Shown here piece by piece: positions 52,865-62,558 of a stretch of 64,000 nucleotides of DNA. The notes under the pieces were generated by a model that was not told where the DNA came from, did no database searches, and was given only the letters and a program-made list of their open reading frames with translations. The stretch's first letter is position 1, and each line of letters starts with the position of its first letter. Both the position numbers and the translations under genes were made by a program. This DNA is from Candidatus Krumholzibacteriota bacterium (GTDB lineage Bacteria > Krumholzibacteriota > Krumholzibacteriia > LZORAL124-64-63): NCBI GenBank assembly GCA_022711765.1, contig JAKLEB010000002.1, forward strand, positions 1,308,620 through 1,372,619, in the 5' to 3' direction.

Positions 52865-55800
52865 GTGGAATCCCGAGATGAAAGCTATTCGCCGATTCCG
52901 GTCGGCGAGCTCAACGACGACTCGCTGCGAGCCTACCTGCGCGCCCGCGGCCTGACCCTGCGGGTCGGCGAGGCCCGCCGCGTCGCCGAGCTGCTCGGCC
53001 GTCCGCCGACGCTCGCCGAGATGACGCTCTTCGACACCATGTGGAGCGAGCACTGCTCCTACAAGAGCAGCCGGCCCTATCTCAAGAAGCACCTGCCCTG
53101 GGACGCCGCCAACGTGATCATCGGCCCGGTCGAGGACTCGGGGATCGTGGACTTCGGCGAGGTCGGCGGGCGCCGCTGGGGCGTCATCATGGCGCACGAG
53201 AGCCACAATCATCCGAGCCAGGTCATGCCCGTCGAGGGCGCGGCGACCGGGATCGGCGGCATCGTGCGCGACGTGTACTGCATGGGCGGCGAGGTCATCG
53301 CCGTCATGGACGCGCTGCGCTTCGGCTGGCCGGCGCCCGAGGGACCCGACGATCGCGGCGACCGCCACCGGCGCGACATCGCCGACCAGGTCGTCACGGG
53401 CATCTGGGAGTACGGCAACGCCCTCGGCGTGCCGAACCTCGGCGGCGACGTCGCCTTCCACCGCTCGTACGACGAGAACTGCCTCGTGAACGTCGTCGCG
53501 ATCGGGCTGGTGGACCAGGCCCACATCACGCACAGCCGGGTGCCCGCCGAAGCGGCGCGCGAGCCCTACGACCTCGTCCTCGTGGGCAAGCCGACCGACT
53601 GGTCCGGCATGGGCGGCGCCGCGTTCGCGTCGGCGGATCTCGACGCTCAGGCGGCGACCGAGAACAAGGGCTCGGTGCAGACTCCCGACCCGTTCCTCAA
53701 GCGCGTGCTCACCGTGGCGAACCGCGCCGCGCTCGCCTTCTGCCGCGAGCAGGGCGCCGTGATCGGGTTCAAGGACCTCGGCGCGGGCGGCGTCGCCTGC
53801 GTCACGAGCGAGCTGTGCGACGCCGGCGGCTTCGGCTGCGACGTCGACCTCGCCCTGGTGCACCAGATCGCGGATCTGCCGGCGCGCGTCTGCGCCTGCA
53901 GCGAGACGCAGGAGCGCTACGGGCTCGCGATCCCCGCGCGGCTCACGGAGCGGGTCCTGCAGATCTACAACGAGGATTTCGCGCTGCCCGCGGTTTACGA
54001 CGGCGCGTGCGCGCAGCGCATCGGCCGGGTCACGGCCGAACGCCGGTACGTCCTGCGTCGAGGCTCGCGGATCCTGGCCGACGCGCCGATCGACACGATC
54101 ACCGAGGGGATCCGCTACGACCGCCCGCTCGCGGCGCCCGAGCGCGCCGCGGTGGCGGCCGACGCGCGGCTTCCCGAGCGGCCGGCCGCGGAGATCCCCG
54201 CGGAGTGGATCGCGCTGGCCGGCCACCCCAACGCGGCGAGCCGCGAGTTCCTGTACCGCCACTACGACCCCGAGGTCCAGGCCGCCACGATCCTGCGTCC
54301 GGGCGAGGCCGACGCCGGCGTCGTGGCGCCGATCCCCGGCAGCCGCCGCGCGATCGCCATGACCTGCGACGGCAATCCGCTCGTCGGCCTCGCGGACCCC
54401 TGGGCCGCCGGCGCGCGCGCGGTCGTCGAGGCGTGTCGCAACGTGGTCTGCGTCGGCGGCGAGCCCGCGGCGATCACCGACTGCCTGAACTTCGGCAGCC
54501 CGGAGGTGCCGCGGGCGATGTGGCAGTTCGCGGAGAGCGTACGCGGGATCGGCGAGGCTTGCCGCGCGCTCGGTCGGCTCTCGGCGCCTCGCGAGCCGTT
54601 GCCGGTGATCTCGGGAAACGTCAGCTTCTACAACCAGTCGGCGAGCGGCCGCGCCGTAGCGCCGTCGCCGATCGTGGCCTGTGTCGGCGTGGTCGACGAC
54701 TACCGGCGCTGCCGCAGCCAGCGTTTCAAGGAGCCCGGCGACCGGCTCTACCTCGTCGGCCGCCCCTCGCGCGAGTTGGGCGCCAGCCTGTATCTGGACG
54801 CGGGATTCTCGGCGGGGCGGCCGGCGTTGCCCGATCTCGATTTCGCGGCCGTCCGCGCCGAACTCGCCGGGGTGCTGTCGCTCGTGCGCGCCGGAATCGT
54901 GAACGCGGTGCACGACATCTCCGACGGCGGTCTCGCCGTCGCGCTCCTGGAGATGGCGATCGGCCTCGAGGGCCAGCGCCGCCTCGGCGCCCGCCTGCAG
55001 GTGCCGGCCGACCTGGCCGAGCTGACGCTCCGCGAGGTCCTGTTCAGCGAGGCGGGCGGGTTCGTGGCGAGCTGTCCTGCGGCGAGCGCGGGCGAGGTCG
55101 AGAAGCTCCTCAGCTTCAGCGGCTGCCAGTGGTGGCCGCTGGGCGAGGTGACCGCGGACCCTCGATTCCGGATCGCCGGCGCGCGCGGCGCGGAGATCTC
55201 GGTCGAGGTCGCGGCGCTGGCCGACGAGTGGCAGCGCGCCGTGCCGCGGCTCTTCGGCGCCGAGGCGGCGGCGGCGGCGGTGCCCGCGCCGGCGCTGGCC
55301 GTGGACGGGCCGCTCCCCGTGCAGCCGGGCCCCGCGGTGCTCGGGCGCCGGCCGCGCCTCGCGGTCCTGCAGCTGCCGGGCGTCAACTGCGAGGACGAGT
55401 CGGCGCGCGCGATCGAGCACGCCGGCGGCTCGGCCGAGATCTTCCGCTGGACCCGGCCGGCCGCCGATCTCGCGCGGTTCGACGGCTACGTCGTGCCGGG
55501 CGGTTTCAGTTACCAGGACCGCGTCCGCGCGGGCGCGGTCGCCGCCAAGGACCCGCTCCTGGAGGTGCTCCGCGAGGCGGCGGCCGGCGGCAAGCCGATC
55601 CTCGGGATCTGCAACGGCTGCCAGGTCCTCGTCGAGGGCGGCATCGTGCCCGGCCAGGAGCCGGGGGCGGTCGAGGTCGCGCTGGCGGCGAACCGGTACC
55701 CGGGACGCCGCGGCTACCATTCGCAATGGGTGTTTCTCGCGCCGGCGGCCGATAGCCGGTGCGCGTTCGTCGAGGGGTTGCCGGCGTCGATCCCGTTGCC

Positions 55801-56140
55801 GATGGCGCACGCGGAGGGACGCTTCACCCACAAGGAACCCGACTACTACGCCCGCCTCGGCCGGGCCGGCCTGGTCGCCCTGCGTTTCCGGCCGCTCGCC
55901 GGTGGCGCGGGCGGCAACCCGAACGGCTCGCAGTTCGATACGGCCGGGCTCTCGAACCCCGGCGGCAATGTCCTGGCCCTGATGCCGCACCCCGAGCGCG
56001 CCCTGCTGCTCCGCGCGGTGCCCGAGGACCTGCCGCACGGCTGGGGCCGCCTGCGCCGCGACGCCGCGGCCGACCCCGAACGGCTCGAGGCGGCCGGGCC
56101 GGGCTTCTGGTTCTTCCGCCGGCTGGTGGAACTCTGTTGA
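52865..56140 (+). CDS. purL: Phosphoribosylformylglycinamidine synthase, PurL-PurQ fusion
   Basis: Converts FGAR to FGAM with ATP and glutamine in purine synthesis. A 1091-residue fusion of a small-type PurL (about 20-800: catalytic His in WSEHCSYKSSRPYL, HESHNHPSQ, DLGAGGVACVTSE) with a PurQ glutaminase (about 835-1090: Cys in GICNGCQVL, His/Glu in MPHPERALL, NPNGSQ). The N-terminal PurS-like domain of the long E. coli enzyme is absent. Start GTG 52865 follows GGGGGT; no earlier frame is conserved. A weak promoter (TTGG-type -35 and TACATT at 52793) lies upstream. Confidence 0.96.
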   Translation: MESRDESYSPIPVGELNDDSLRAYLRARGLTLRVGEARRVAELLGRPPTLAEMTLFDTMWSEHCSYKSSRPYLKKHLPWDAANVIIGPVEDSGIVDFGEVGGRRWGVIMAHESHNHPSQVMPVEGAATGIGGIVRDVYCMGGEVIAVMDALRFGWPAPEGPDDRGDRHRRDIADQVVTGIWEYGNALGVPNLGGDVAFHRSYDENCLVNVVAIGLVDQAHITHSRVPAEAAREPYDLVLVGKPTDWSGMGGAAFASADLDAQAATENKGSVQTPDPFLKRVLTVANRAALAFCREQGAVIGFKDLGAGGVACVTSELCDAGGFGCDVDLALVHQIADLPARVCACSETQERYGLAIPARLTERVLQIYNEDFALPAVYDGACAQRIGRVTAERRYVLRRGSRILADAPIDTITEGIRYDRPLAAPERAAVAADARLPERPAAEIPAEWIALAGHPNAASREFLYRHYDPEVQAATILRPGEADAGVVAPIPGSRRAIAMTCDGNPLVGLADPWAAGARAVVEACRNVVCVGGEPAAITDCLNFGSPEVPRAMWQFAESVRGIGEACRALGRLSAPREPLPVISGNVSFYNQSASGRAVAPSPIVACVGVVDDYRRCRSQRFKEPGDRLYLVGRPSRELGASLYLDAGFSAGRPALPDLDFAAVRAELAGVLSLVRAGIVNAVHDISDGGLAVALLEMAIGLEGQRRLGARLQVPADLAELTLREVLFSEAGGFVASCPAASAGEVEKLLSFSGCQWWPLGEVTADPRFRIAGARGAEISVEVAALADEWQRAVPRLFGAEAAAAAVPAPALAVDGPLPVQPGPAVLGRRPRLAVLQLPGVNCEDESARAIEHAGGSAEIFRWTRPAADLARFDGYVVPGGFSYQDRVRAGAVAAKDPLLEVLREAAAGGKPILGICNGCQVLVEGGIVPGQEPGAVEVALAANRYPGRRGYHSQWVFLAPAADSRCAFVEGLPASIPLPMAHAEGRFTHKEPDYYARLGRAGLVALRFRPLAGGAGGNPNGSQFDTAGLSNPGGNVLALMPHPERALLLRAVPEDLPHGWGRLRRDAAADPERLEAAGPGFWFFRRLVELC

Positions 56141-56165
56141 CCCGCGCGGGTTGGAGGAGGAGCCG

Positions 56166-56744
56166 ATGACTCAGACCACCCTGCTGACGAGCCACAAGGG
56201 CGTGGACCTGCACGCGGCGACGGCCGTGCGGGTCATGCAGCACCGGCTCGCCGGCGGCGACGCCCTGCGGGCGCTCCACCGGTGCGAGCTTCACACCTGG
56301 TGGAACGGGGCCGGCGGACAGGCGGTCGCGGACCTGCTCGGGATCGGGCGCTACTACAATCCGAACAAGCACCATTACGGCCATTTCGAGCTGGACCGGG
56401 GCGCGGACTGGCGCCGGGACGCTGCGCCGGGCGGCGGCGCGCTGGACGTCGCCTGGCCCGGGCGGGCGATCGCGAGCGACCTCGAACCGCTCGGCGAGAA
56501 TCTCTTGACGGCGCTGCTGGGCGGGCCCGTGCCGTCCGGCTGCGTCGCGGCGGACGTCGCCAGCTTCCCGCTCGGGGAACCGGGCGCCCTGCTGTCGGGC
56601 GTCGTGTGGCGGCTCTGGCTCGCCGACGACGGGCGCGATCCGGCGCGGCTGGCGGACCGGCTCGCCGTGACCCGCAGCGGCGCCCAGGGGTTGCTCGTCA
56701 ATCCTCACCTGCACGGCTGGCGCGTCGCGATCCGGCGTCCGTGA
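56166..56744 (+). CDS. Unknown protein between purL and purF
   Basis: A 192-residue soluble protein without a recognised family. An aromatic block LGIGRYYNPNKHHYGHFEL near residues 58-76 looks like a conserved motif, and a closing NPHLHGW lies near 181. It has an excellent ribosome site (GGAGGAGG) 25 bases after purLQ, and purF starts 22 bases later, so it is part of the purine operon. It does not resemble PurS (about 80 aa). Confidence 0.8.
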   Translation: MTQTTLLTSHKGVDLHAATAVRVMQHRLAGGDALRALHRCELHTWWNGAGGQAVADLLGIGRYYNPNKHHYGHFELDRGADWRRDAAPGGGALDVAWPGRAIASDLEPLGENLLTALLGGPVPSGCVAADVASFPLGEPGALLSGVVWRLWLADDGRDPARLADRLAVTRSGAQGLLVNPHLHGWRVAIRRP

Positions 56745-56766
56745 TGGACGCGTACGAGGTGGAGCC

Positions 56767-58227
56767 ATGAGCGAACCCAGGCACTGGCGCGAGGAATGCG
56801 GCGTGGTCGGCATCGCCGGCGTGCAGGGCGCCGCGGAGCTGGCCAGCATGGCCCTGCACGCGCTCCAGCACCGCGGACAGGAGTCGGCGGGCATCACCGT
56901 CTCGGACGGCCATCTGATCACGACTCACAAGGCCATGGGCCTCGTGGCCGACGTCTTCGACGAGACCACGGTCAAGAGCTTGCCGGGGACGTTCGCCATC
57001 GGGCACGTGCGCTACTCGACCAGCGGCAGCAGCAACCTGATCAACGCCCAGCCCATCCAGGTCGCGAGCCATCGCGGCGCGATCAGCCTCGCCCACAACG
57101 GGAATCTCGTCAATGCGCCCCAGCTGCGGCGGACGATGGAGCAGGAGGGGTCGATCTTCTCGACCACCAGCGACAGCGAGGTCATCCTGCACCTGCTGGC
57201 GCGCGACCGGGCCGAGTCCATTCCCGACGCGCTGCAGAACGTGCTGCCCCGGCTCGACGGCGCCTACAGCCTCGTCCTGCTCAGCGGCGACACCCTGATC
57301 GCCGCGCGCGACCCGCTCGGCTTCCGGCCGCTCTGCCTCGGCCGGTTCCAGGACAGCTACGTCGTGGCGAGCGAGAGCTGCGCCTTCGACATCATCGGCG
57401 CCCGCTACCTGCGCGAGGTCGAGGCGGGCGAGATCGTCGTGATCGGGCGGGGCGAGCTGGCGAGCCGGCGGATCGCCCGGGCCGAGCGCGAGCGCCGCTG
57501 TGTGTTCGAACACGTCTACTTCTCGCGGCCGGACAGCACGATCTTCGGCACCAGCGTCGAGCGCACGCGTCGCCGCAGCGGCGAGATCCTCGGGCGGGAG
57601 GCGCCCGCGGACGCGGACCTCGTGACGGCGGTCCCCGACAGCAGCAACACGGCCGCCCTGGGCTACGCGCGCGCCACCGGCATCCCGTTCGAGATGGCGC
57701 TCATCCGCAACCACTACATCGGGCGGACCTTCATCTCGCCGGCCCAGCAGGTGCGCGACATGTCCGTGCGGATCAAGTTCAACCCGGTCGCCGAGGTCCT
57801 CACCGGCCGGCGCGTCGTCGTGGTCGACGACTCGATCGTGCGCGGCACCACGATGCGCAAGCTCGTGAAGCTGCTGCGCCAGGCGGGCGCCGAGCAGGTC
57901 CATCTGCGCATCGCGTCGCCGCCGATCACGAATCCCTGCTTCTACGGCATCGACACGCCGGTCCGCAAGGAGCTCATCGCGAGCAGCCACACGGTCGAGG
58001 AGATCGCGGCGTATCTGCGGGTCGACAGCTTGTGCTACCTCAGCCTCGCGGGACTGCTCGAGGCCACCGGCGAGGGCGAGCGGTACTGCAACGCCTGTTT
58101 CACCGGCGACTACCCGGTGCCGTTCGAATCCGAGCCGGACAAGGCGGTCTTCGACCGGCACGCGGCGGGCGCCGAGCTGATCCTCAAGCCGAAGCCCGGC
58201 GGCTCGCCCGGCGGCCCGGGCGCATGA
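56767..58227 (+). CDS. purF: Amidophosphoribosyltransferase
   Basis: First committed step of purine synthesis: PRPP and glutamine to phosphoribosylamine. A 486-residue protein with a ten-residue propeptide cleaved before catalytic C11 (EEC/GVVGIAG), and the PRPP motif VVVVDDSIVRGTT near 350. Cys residues in CNACFTGDYPVPFE near 441 belong to the Fe-S-containing B. subtilis-type enzyme. Overlaps the radical SAM gene by ATGA. Confidence 0.97.
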   Translation: MSEPRHWREECGVVGIAGVQGAAELASMALHALQHRGQESAGITVSDGHLITTHKAMGLVADVFDETTVKSLPGTFAIGHVRYSTSGSSNLINAQPIQVASHRGAISLAHNGNLVNAPQLRRTMEQEGSIFSTTSDSEVILHLLARDRAESIPDALQNVLPRLDGAYSLVLLSGDTLIAARDPLGFRPLCLGRFQDSYVVASESCAFDIIGARYLREVEAGEIVVIGRGELASRRIARAERERRCVFEHVYFSRPDSTIFGTSVERTRRRSGEILGREAPADADLVTAVPDSSNTAALGYARATGIPFEMALIRNHYIGRTFISPAQQVRDMSVRIKFNPVAEVLTGRRVVVVDDSIVRGTTMRKLVKLLRQAGAEQVHLRIASPPITNPCFYGIDTPVRKELIASSHTVEEIAAYLRVDSLCYLSLAGLLEATGEGERYCNACFTGDYPVPFESEPDKAVFDRHAAGAELILKPKPGGSPGGPGA

Positions 58228-60941
58228 GCGACCGGCGTGCGGCCACCTGGCGCCCCGACGCCCGCTTCGCCGATCCCGCGACCCTCGGGCGCGTGCTCGA
58301 GCAGCGCGTCCTGCCCCTGGTGAGCCGACCGGCGCGCTACATCGGCGGCGAGCGGGGCGCGGCGCCGGCCGGGCGGTGGCGCGAGCGCGGCTGCAACGTG
58401 CTGCTCTGCTTCCCCGACGTCTACGAGGTCGGGATGTCGCACACCGGCCTGCGCATCCTCTATGACGTGCTCAACCGCCGCGGCGACACGTTCTGCGACC
58501 TCGCGTTCGCGCCCTGGCCGGACCTCGAGGAGGTCCAGCGCCGCGAAGGGCTGCCGCTCTTCGGCCTCGAAACCCGCCGTCCGGCCGACCAGTTCGACGT
58601 GATCGGGTTCTCGCTTGGCTACGAGCTGGTCTACACCAACCTCCTGACCATGCTGGACCTCGCGGGGCTGCCGCTGCGCCACGTCGACCGCGCCGACCTC
58701 GACCCGCTGGTGATCGGCGGCGGCTCCTGTGCGATGAATCCCGCGGTGATCGGACCCTTCTGCGACGCCGTGGTGCTCGGCGACGGCGAGGACGTCGTGG
58801 GCGAGGTGGCGGGCGCGGTCGCCGCCGCCCGGGCGGCCGGCGAGGGGCGGGCGGCGACCCTCGCCCGGGTCCGGGCGGTGCGGGGCGTCTGGTGGGACGG
58901 AACGCCCGGACCGGTCGTGGCGCGCGTGGTGCCCGACCTCAACGCGGCGCCGCCGCCGGGCGAACTGGTGCCGGTCGTCGAGCCGGTCCACGACCGGCTG
59001 GCCGTCGAGGTCATGCGCGGCTGCGTCCGCGGGTGCCGGTTCTGTCAGGCCGGGATGATCCAGCGGCCGGTGCGCGAGCGCGACGTGGCCCCAGTCGTGG
59101 CGGCGGCGCGCGACGGTTCGCTCGGCGCGGGCTACGACGAGGTCAGCCTGCTCTCGCTGTCGACAGGCGACTACTCGGGCCTCGGGCCGGTCGTCTCCGG
59201 CATCCAGGCGGGCCTCGCCGGCACCCGCACGAATCTCGTGCTGCCCAGCCTGCGGATGGACTCCCTGGATCCCGAGCTCTACGAGCGAGTCAGCCGCGAG
59301 CGACCCGCCAGCGTCACCTTCGCGCCGGAGGCGGGGACGCAGCGGCTGCGTGACGTCATCAACAAGCAGATCAGCGAGGACGAGATCCTCCTGGCCGCCG
59401 ACCGGGCGTTCCGCGCCGGGATCAAGCGCGTGAAGCTCTACTTCATGATCGGGTTGCCGACCGAGACGGGAGCGGATCTCGACGGGATCGTCGCGCTCGC
59501 CGGCAAGATCATCGGCCTGGCGCCCGCCGGGGGCTCCCAGGTGACCATCTCGATCTCGCCGTTCGCGCCCAAGGCGCACACGCCCTTCCAGTGGGCGGGT
59601 CAGGTCTCGCGCGCGGAGATCGACCGGCGCAACCAGTACCTCGCCCGGCGGCTGCAGCGATTCCGGGCGAAGGTGAGCCTGCGCGAGCCGGAGGTCAGCT
59701 TCCTCGAGGCGGTGCTCGGCCTCGGCGACGCCCGACTGGCCGACGTGGTGGAGGCGGCGTGGCGGGACGGCGCGCGGTTCGACGGCTGGGAGGAGTGCTT
59801 CGGCTGGGACCGCTGGGTGCGGGCGTTCACGCACTGCGGCGTGGACGGCGAGGCGATCGTGGCGGCGCGCGATCCGCAGGCGCCGCTGCCGTGGGACCGG
59901 ATCCAGGGGCCGGTCGACCGCGAATTCCTGCGCCGCGAGTGGGAGCGGGCGCTGGCCGGCGTGACGACACCCGATTGCCGGCTCGCGGGGCCGTGCGACG
60001 CGTGCGCTGCCTGCGGGCACGGGATCGCGCACGTGGCCGCGGCGCTCGCGGCGGAGCCCGCGCTGCGGCCGGCGGATCAATCGGACGACCAGGCTGCGGG
60101 CGCGCAGATGCCGGACGCGGGAGCGCCGGCCGGCGAGGATCCGCGCTGGCGGTTCTGGCGCGAGCGGGCCTCGGCCAAGACCTGGTGCCGGGTGGAATTC
60201 GCCAAGCGCGGCCGCCTGGTGTTCCTCGGCCATCTCGACTTCCAGCGCCAGCTCCAGCTGGCCCTGCGTCGTTCCGGCTTGCCGGTTGCGTACAGCAAGG
60301 GCTATCATCCACACCCGCTGGTGAAGTTCGGACCGCCGCTGCCGGTGGGCGTGGCGGGGGACCGCGAGGTCATGGATCTCGCGTTCCAGTGGGTGGAGCC
60401 CGACTGGGAGCGGCGGCTCGACGCGGCGCTGCCGGCGGGCCTGGAGCTGGTGCGTGGCATCGTCGTGGGGTCGATCACCCCGCCGAGCATCGACGCGCGC
60501 GCCGATCGTCTCGATTACCGGGTGGTCCTGCCCGCGCCCGGCGAGGGCGGGCCGCCGTTTCCCGCGGCGAGGGCCGCGGTCGACGCGTTCCTGGCGGCCG
60601 ACGCCTGGCCGTGGCTGCGCCGGCGCCAGGGCAAGCCCGACCTCGAACTCGATGCTCGCCGCCTCGTGCTCGGCGGCGGGCTGGCCTGGGAAGAGTCCCG
60701 GGACGGGTCGCTGCCTTTGGCCCTGCACCTGAGCCTGGTGCGGGACGCCGAGGGCGCCGGCCTGCCGGTGCACGATTTCCTGGCCGCCCTGTTCGGGGCG
60801 GACCTGCCCGAGCCGCGCTGGTGTGTCGTGACGCGCACGGGGATCCTCGGCCGCGACGAGGCCGGCCACTGGCTCTCCCCGTTCGACGAGATCAAGGTCG
60901 AGAAGGAGCGCACGTGGTTGCGGGCCCGCCTGAACGACTAG
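58224..60941 (+). CDS. TIGR03960-type B12-binding radical SAM protein fused to a DUF2344 domain
   Basis: A 905-residue protein. An N-terminal B12-binding-like region (CFPDVYEVGMSHTGL) is followed by a radical SAM core with CxxxCxxC at C267, C271 and C274 (CVRGCRFCQAG) and a GLPTET strand. From about 650 a TIGR03936/DUF2344 domain follows (FLGHLDFQRQL, YSKGYHPHPLVKFG). The fusion is common just upstream of rng, as here. Its substrate is not settled; an RNA- or ribosome-related role has been suggested by neighbourhood. Confidence 0.93.
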   Translation: MSDRRAATWRPDARFADPATLGRVLEQRVLPLVSRPARYIGGERGAAPAGRWRERGCNVLLCFPDVYEVGMSHTGLRILYDVLNRRGDTFCDLAFAPWPDLEEVQRREGLPLFGLETRRPADQFDVIGFSLGYELVYTNLLTMLDLAGLPLRHVDRADLDPLVIGGGSCAMNPAVIGPFCDAVVLGDGEDVVGEVAGAVAAARAAGEGRAATLARVRAVRGVWWDGTPGPVVARVVPDLNAAPPPGELVPVVEPVHDRLAVEVMRGCVRGCRFCQAGMIQRPVRERDVAPVVAAARDGSLGAGYDEVSLLSLSTGDYSGLGPVVSGIQAGLAGTRTNLVLPSLRMDSLDPELYERVSRERPASVTFAPEAGTQRLRDVINKQISEDEILLAADRAFRAGIKRVKLYFMIGLPTETGADLDGIVALAGKIIGLAPAGGSQVTISISPFAPKAHTPFQWAGQVSRAEIDRRNQYLARRLQRFRAKVSLREPEVSFLEAVLGLGDARLADVVEAAWRDGARFDGWEECFGWDRWVRAFTHCGVDGEAIVAARDPQAPLPWDRIQGPVDREFLRREWERALAGVTTPDCRLAGPCDACAACGHGIAHVAAALAAEPALRPADQSDDQAAGAQMPDAGAPAGEDPRWRFWRERASAKTWCRVEFAKRGRLVFLGHLDFQRQLQLALRRSGLPVAYSKGYHPHPLVKFGPPLPVGVAGDREVMDLAFQWVEPDWERRLDAALPAGLELVRGIVVGSITPPSIDARADRLDYRVVLPAPGEGGPPFPAARAAVDAFLAADAWPWLRRRQGKPDLELDARRLVLGGGLAWEESRDGSLPLALHLSLVRDAEGAGLPVHDFLAALFGADLPEPRWCVVTRTGILGRDEAGHWLSPFDEIKVEKERTWLRARLND

Positions 60942-60962
60942 TGCCCCGACGGATACGGAGAC

Positions 60963-62522
60963 ATGCGTAAAGACATCATCATCAACTCGACGCCGCACGC
61001 GGTGCGCGTGGCCATCCTCGAAGATGGCGAGGTCGTCGAGTTGCTCATCGAGCGAGCGGAAGCCCGGCGGATCGTCGGCAATCTCTACAAGGGCAAGGTC
61101 ACCTCGGTCAAACCGGGGCTGCAGGCGGCCTTCGTGGACATCGGCATGGAGAAGGCCGGCTTCCTGCACGCGAGCGACATCGTCCATGGCGGCGCCGGCG
61201 ACGATGTCGACGAGGACGACGAGGAAGGCGAGGATCGCCGGCGCGGCCGGGGCGAGCCGGTGCCCGACATCGCCGACATGCTCAAGGTGGGCGACGACAT
61301 CGTCGTGCAGGTCACCAAGGAGCCGATCAGCACCAAGGGGCCGCGCCTGACGGCGGACCTCTCGCTGCCGGGCCGGTACCTGGTGATGATGCCCAAGGGC
61401 CGGCACGTCGGCGTCTCCCGCAAGATCGCGGACCGCCGCGAGCGCGTGCGCCTCAAGCAGTTCCTGCAGCAGCACCGGCCGGACAAGGGCGCCTTCATCA
61501 TCCGCACCGCCGCCGAAGGCGCCAACGAGGACTCGATCCGCAACGACGTCCGCTACCTCGACGACCTGATGCAGAAGATCCGCGAGAAGGCCGCGGCCGT
61601 GACGGCGCCGGCGCTCGTGCACGAGGACGTCGGGCTCGTGGTCGGCCTGATCCGGGACGTCTTCAAGGAGGACGTCGAGGAGCTGATCCTCGACGACCGG
61701 GAAGACCAGCGCAAGCTGGTGGAGTACGCGCGGATCTTCGCGCCGGAGCTGGAGAAGCGGATCCGCCTTTACCACGGCGACCTGCCGATCTTCGATCACT
61801 ACGACATCGAGGCCGAGCTGAAGAAGAGCCTCGAGAAGCGCGTGTGGATGAAGAAGGGCGGCTATCTGATCGTCGAGCCGACCGAGGCGCTGGTCTCGAT
61901 CGACGTCAACACTGGCCGCTTCACCGGCCGGCACAACCAGGAAGACACGATCCTGCAGACCAACCTGCTGGCGGCGCGCGAGGTCGCCCGGCAGCTCCGC
62001 CTGCGCGACATCGGCGGCATCATCGTCATCGATTTCATCGACATGGAGAACGAGGCCAACAAGCGCCGGGTGCTCCAGGAGCTCCGCAACCACCTCAAGC
62101 GCGACCGCGCGCGCAACAAGGTCTTCAGCATCTCGGGGCTCGGGCTCGTGGAGATGAGCCGCCAGCGCGTGCGGCCGTCGCTCCTCAGCCAGCTGAGCGA
62201 TCCCTGCCCCTACTGCACGGGCACGGGCAAGGTCATGTCGCTCGAGACCCAGAGCAACAGCATCGAGCGCCTCGTGCACCGCATCGCGATCGTCACCAAG
62301 GAACGGCGCCTGCAGATCCAGGCCAATCCGATGCTCGCGCTCTTCCTGCTCGAGGAGCGCTCGGAGCATTTCCGCGAGCTGTGCCGGTCGTTCGATCTCG
62401 AGCTCAACGTGATGGACGACCCGGGCCTGCACGTCGAGGAATTCAAGATCGTCTCGCTCGAGACCGAGAAGGACCTGATCGCGGAGTTCGAGAAGAAGGC
62501 CAAGGGTCAGCGGCGGCACTGA
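60963..62522 (+). CDS. rng: Ribonuclease G/E family endoribonuclease
   Basis: A 519-residue RNase G. The N-terminal S1 domain (NLYKGKVTSVKPGLQAAFVD) has an acidic insert near residue 80, followed by the catalytic DNase I-like region (SIDVNTGRFTG, IVIDFIDM, metal Asp) and the zinc link CPYCTGTGKV. No RNase E-type C-terminal scaffold. Processes 16S rRNA 5' ends and mRNA. Last gene of the purine/rng run. Confidence 0.96.
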   Translation: MRKDIIINSTPHAVRVAILEDGEVVELLIERAEARRIVGNLYKGKVTSVKPGLQAAFVDIGMEKAGFLHASDIVHGGAGDDVDEDDEEGEDRRRGRGEPVPDIADMLKVGDDIVVQVTKEPISTKGPRLTADLSLPGRYLVMMPKGRHVGVSRKIADRRERVRLKQFLQQHRPDKGAFIIRTAAEGANEDSIRNDVRYLDDLMQKIREKAAAVTAPALVHEDVGLVVGLIRDVFKEDVEELILDDREDQRKLVEYARIFAPELEKRIRLYHGDLPIFDHYDIEAELKKSLEKRVWMKKGGYLIVEPTEALVSIDVNTGRFTGRHNQEDTILQTNLLAAREVARQLRLRDIGGIIVIDFIDMENEANKRRVLQELRNHLKRDRARNKVFSISGLGLVEMSRQRVRPSLLSQLSDPCPYCTGTGKVMSLETQSNSIERLVHRIAIVTKERRLQIQANPMLALFLLEERSEHFRELCRSFDLELNVMDDPGLHVEEFKIVSLETEKDLIAEFEKKAKGQRRH

Positions 62523-62532
62523 GCGAAGCGCG

Positions 62533-62554
62533 CCCGCGCGCTGGGGGGCGCGGG
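62533..62554. terminator. Possible terminator after rng
   Basis: CCCGCGC (62533-62539) pairs with GCGCGGG (62548-62554) over an eight-base loop in the gap between rng and a convergent gene. No T-run follows, so this is weak. Confidence 0.3.
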
Positions 62555-62558
62555 GCCT

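Noticed and set aside
58110..62519. Open frame of 1469 codons antisense to purF end, the radical SAM gene and rng
   Set aside because: Same GC-driven artefact; the three sense genes carry clear family motifs across the whole span.
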